Source: Toxorhynchites rutilus septentrionalis
Taxonomy: Eukaryota > Arthropoda > Insecta > Diptera > Culicidae
Reading direction: 5' to 3'
Length of the DNA stretch: 64,000 nt
NCBI RefSeq assembly: GCF_029784135.1
Contig: NC_073746.1
Coordinates: 112,280,035-112,344,034, forward strand
Shown here: one piece after another, positions 63,146 through 64,000 of the stretch
Layout of the letters: each line of letters starts with the position of its first letter
How positions within the stretch are numbered: position 1 is the stretch's first letter
Position numbers and translations under genes: made by a program
Notes under the pieces: generated by a model
Told to the model about the DNA's origin: nothing
What the model saw: only the letters and a program-made list of their open reading frames with translations
Database searches by the model: none

Positions 63146-64000
63146 AATGGGTGGGTTATATCTATGATATAACTGCAAGGTTGACGTGGGACTACCTTAG
63201 CTTAGTAATTTTGTATTGATTAAATTTTTGAATGAATGAAACAACTTCCGAATTCAATTGAATTTAATATATTTGCGTTGTGAGACCGTGACAGATTCAG
63301 TCGGAACAAGAATACTCCCGAGCTGCATGAATTTGTAATCCCAATTTCCCTAGAAACCTTGGTTCTGAAGCCAATGTTGAGGAAACACATTTTAGTCGGA
63401 ACAAAAATTCCCTCGACTTGCATGAATTTGCAATGCCAATTTTCCCAAGCTCCTTGGATTTGTAGTCTGTGTTAAGGAAACACATTTCGGTGGGAACAAA
63501 AGCTCCCCCTACTTGCATGTATTTGCAATGTCGATTTCTCCAACGCTGCTTGGTTTTGAGGTCTGTGTTAGGAAACACATTTCGGAGAGAACAAAAGTCC
63601 TCCTAATTTCATGTATTTGCAATTCTTCTTCTCCTTCTTTTACTTTGTTTACGGAGACTTTAAATCTTATGATTCATTCGTCTCCGATTTGCAATTCCGA
63701 TTTCCCCAAGGCTGCTTGGTTTTGAAGTCTGTGTTGGGGAAACCGTAAAGCGGGCCAATCAAAAAGAGGCAGTTAGGGCGTTTAGATAACGCTAAACATT
63801 TTACAGTTTTTGATTTATTTATCTAATGAAAAATAACAATGTATTAATTGTGATAGATACGTAGAAATATTCCCTATCAATTGATGCAAACATCTTTCCG
63901 ATCCAGTAGAAAATGTTCCAGTTATAAGCATTCGAAATCTTGCATTTTTTCCTGCATGTTCAGTGTTAATGTTTTCATTTTACCCTCATATATTCCGGTT
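63146..64000 (-). repeat. Dispersed repeat family, copy 3, reversed and cut by window end
   Basis: It begins gggtgggttatatctatgat and gttgacgtgggactacc (63170-63186), the terminal words of copy 2. Reversed tandem units lie at about 63300-63590 and near 63720, and the conserved segment at 63740-63900 matches 1340-1470 and 33585-33720. It runs off the right edge. Confidence 0.7.

Overview
The window looks like mosquito (culicine, probably Aedes) nuclear DNA: AT-rich, with almost no host coding sequence and stacked transposable elements of many classes. Species is inferred from element types and from an insect-type neuropeptide receptor; no database was consulted. The only host gene I can support is a rhodopsin-like GPCR on the minus strand, seen as two exons (42845-42989, TM1-TM2; 31736-31895, TM3 with its ERY motif). 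They join in frame at consensus splice sites across a 10.9 kb intron. Most of the window may therefore be introns of one receptor gene, whose other exons I cannot see.

Layout. 1-6.6 kb: old dispersed repeats, a tRNA-derived SINE remnant, and a 3' fragment of a non-LTR element. 6.6-11.4 kb: I-clade non-LTR retrotransposon copy 1 (minus), full length at its 5' end, flanked by a target-site duplication, with the RT core deleted. 15.4-18.2 kb: a dead mariner split by a pogo-like element that has perfect 25-bp inverted repeats and a TA duplication. 18.7-20.6 kb: foldback repeat interrupted by a TTAA (piggyBac-type) element. 22.5 kb: truncated retroposon with a 14-bp duplication. 23.2-30.6 kb: gypsy/errantivirus-type LTR element 1 (plus) with nearly identical 316-bp LTRs, ATCA duplication, gag-pol and env, carrying frameshifts in RT and env. 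33.5-35.4 kb: dispersed repeat with about 95-bp tandem units and a nested TA-flanked MITE. 35.6-42.1 kb: non-autonomous Helitron-like element interrupted by I-clade copy 2 (minus). 45.1 kb: second truncated retroposon.

46.7-59.0 kb: LTR element 2 (minus) lies in a (TA)n tract. It has matching 334-bp LTRs, intact gag, pol and env, a canonical -1 slippery site before the gag stop, and env running into the 3' LTR. Its 5' leader is split by a non-LTR element encoding an intact 1277-codon protein with RT and a restriction-like endonuclease (R4/R2 type). 58.8-62.4 kb: two decayed Helitrons tail to tail. 62.4-63.1 kb: Helitron-type minisatellite. 63.1-64.0 kb: another copy of the dispersed tandem-unit repeat, running off the window.

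The genes do not form a pathway. The window is a record of nested insertions whose order can be read: mariner before pogo-like; foldback repeat before TTAA element; Helitron-like element before I copy 2; LTR element 2 before the R4-like element.
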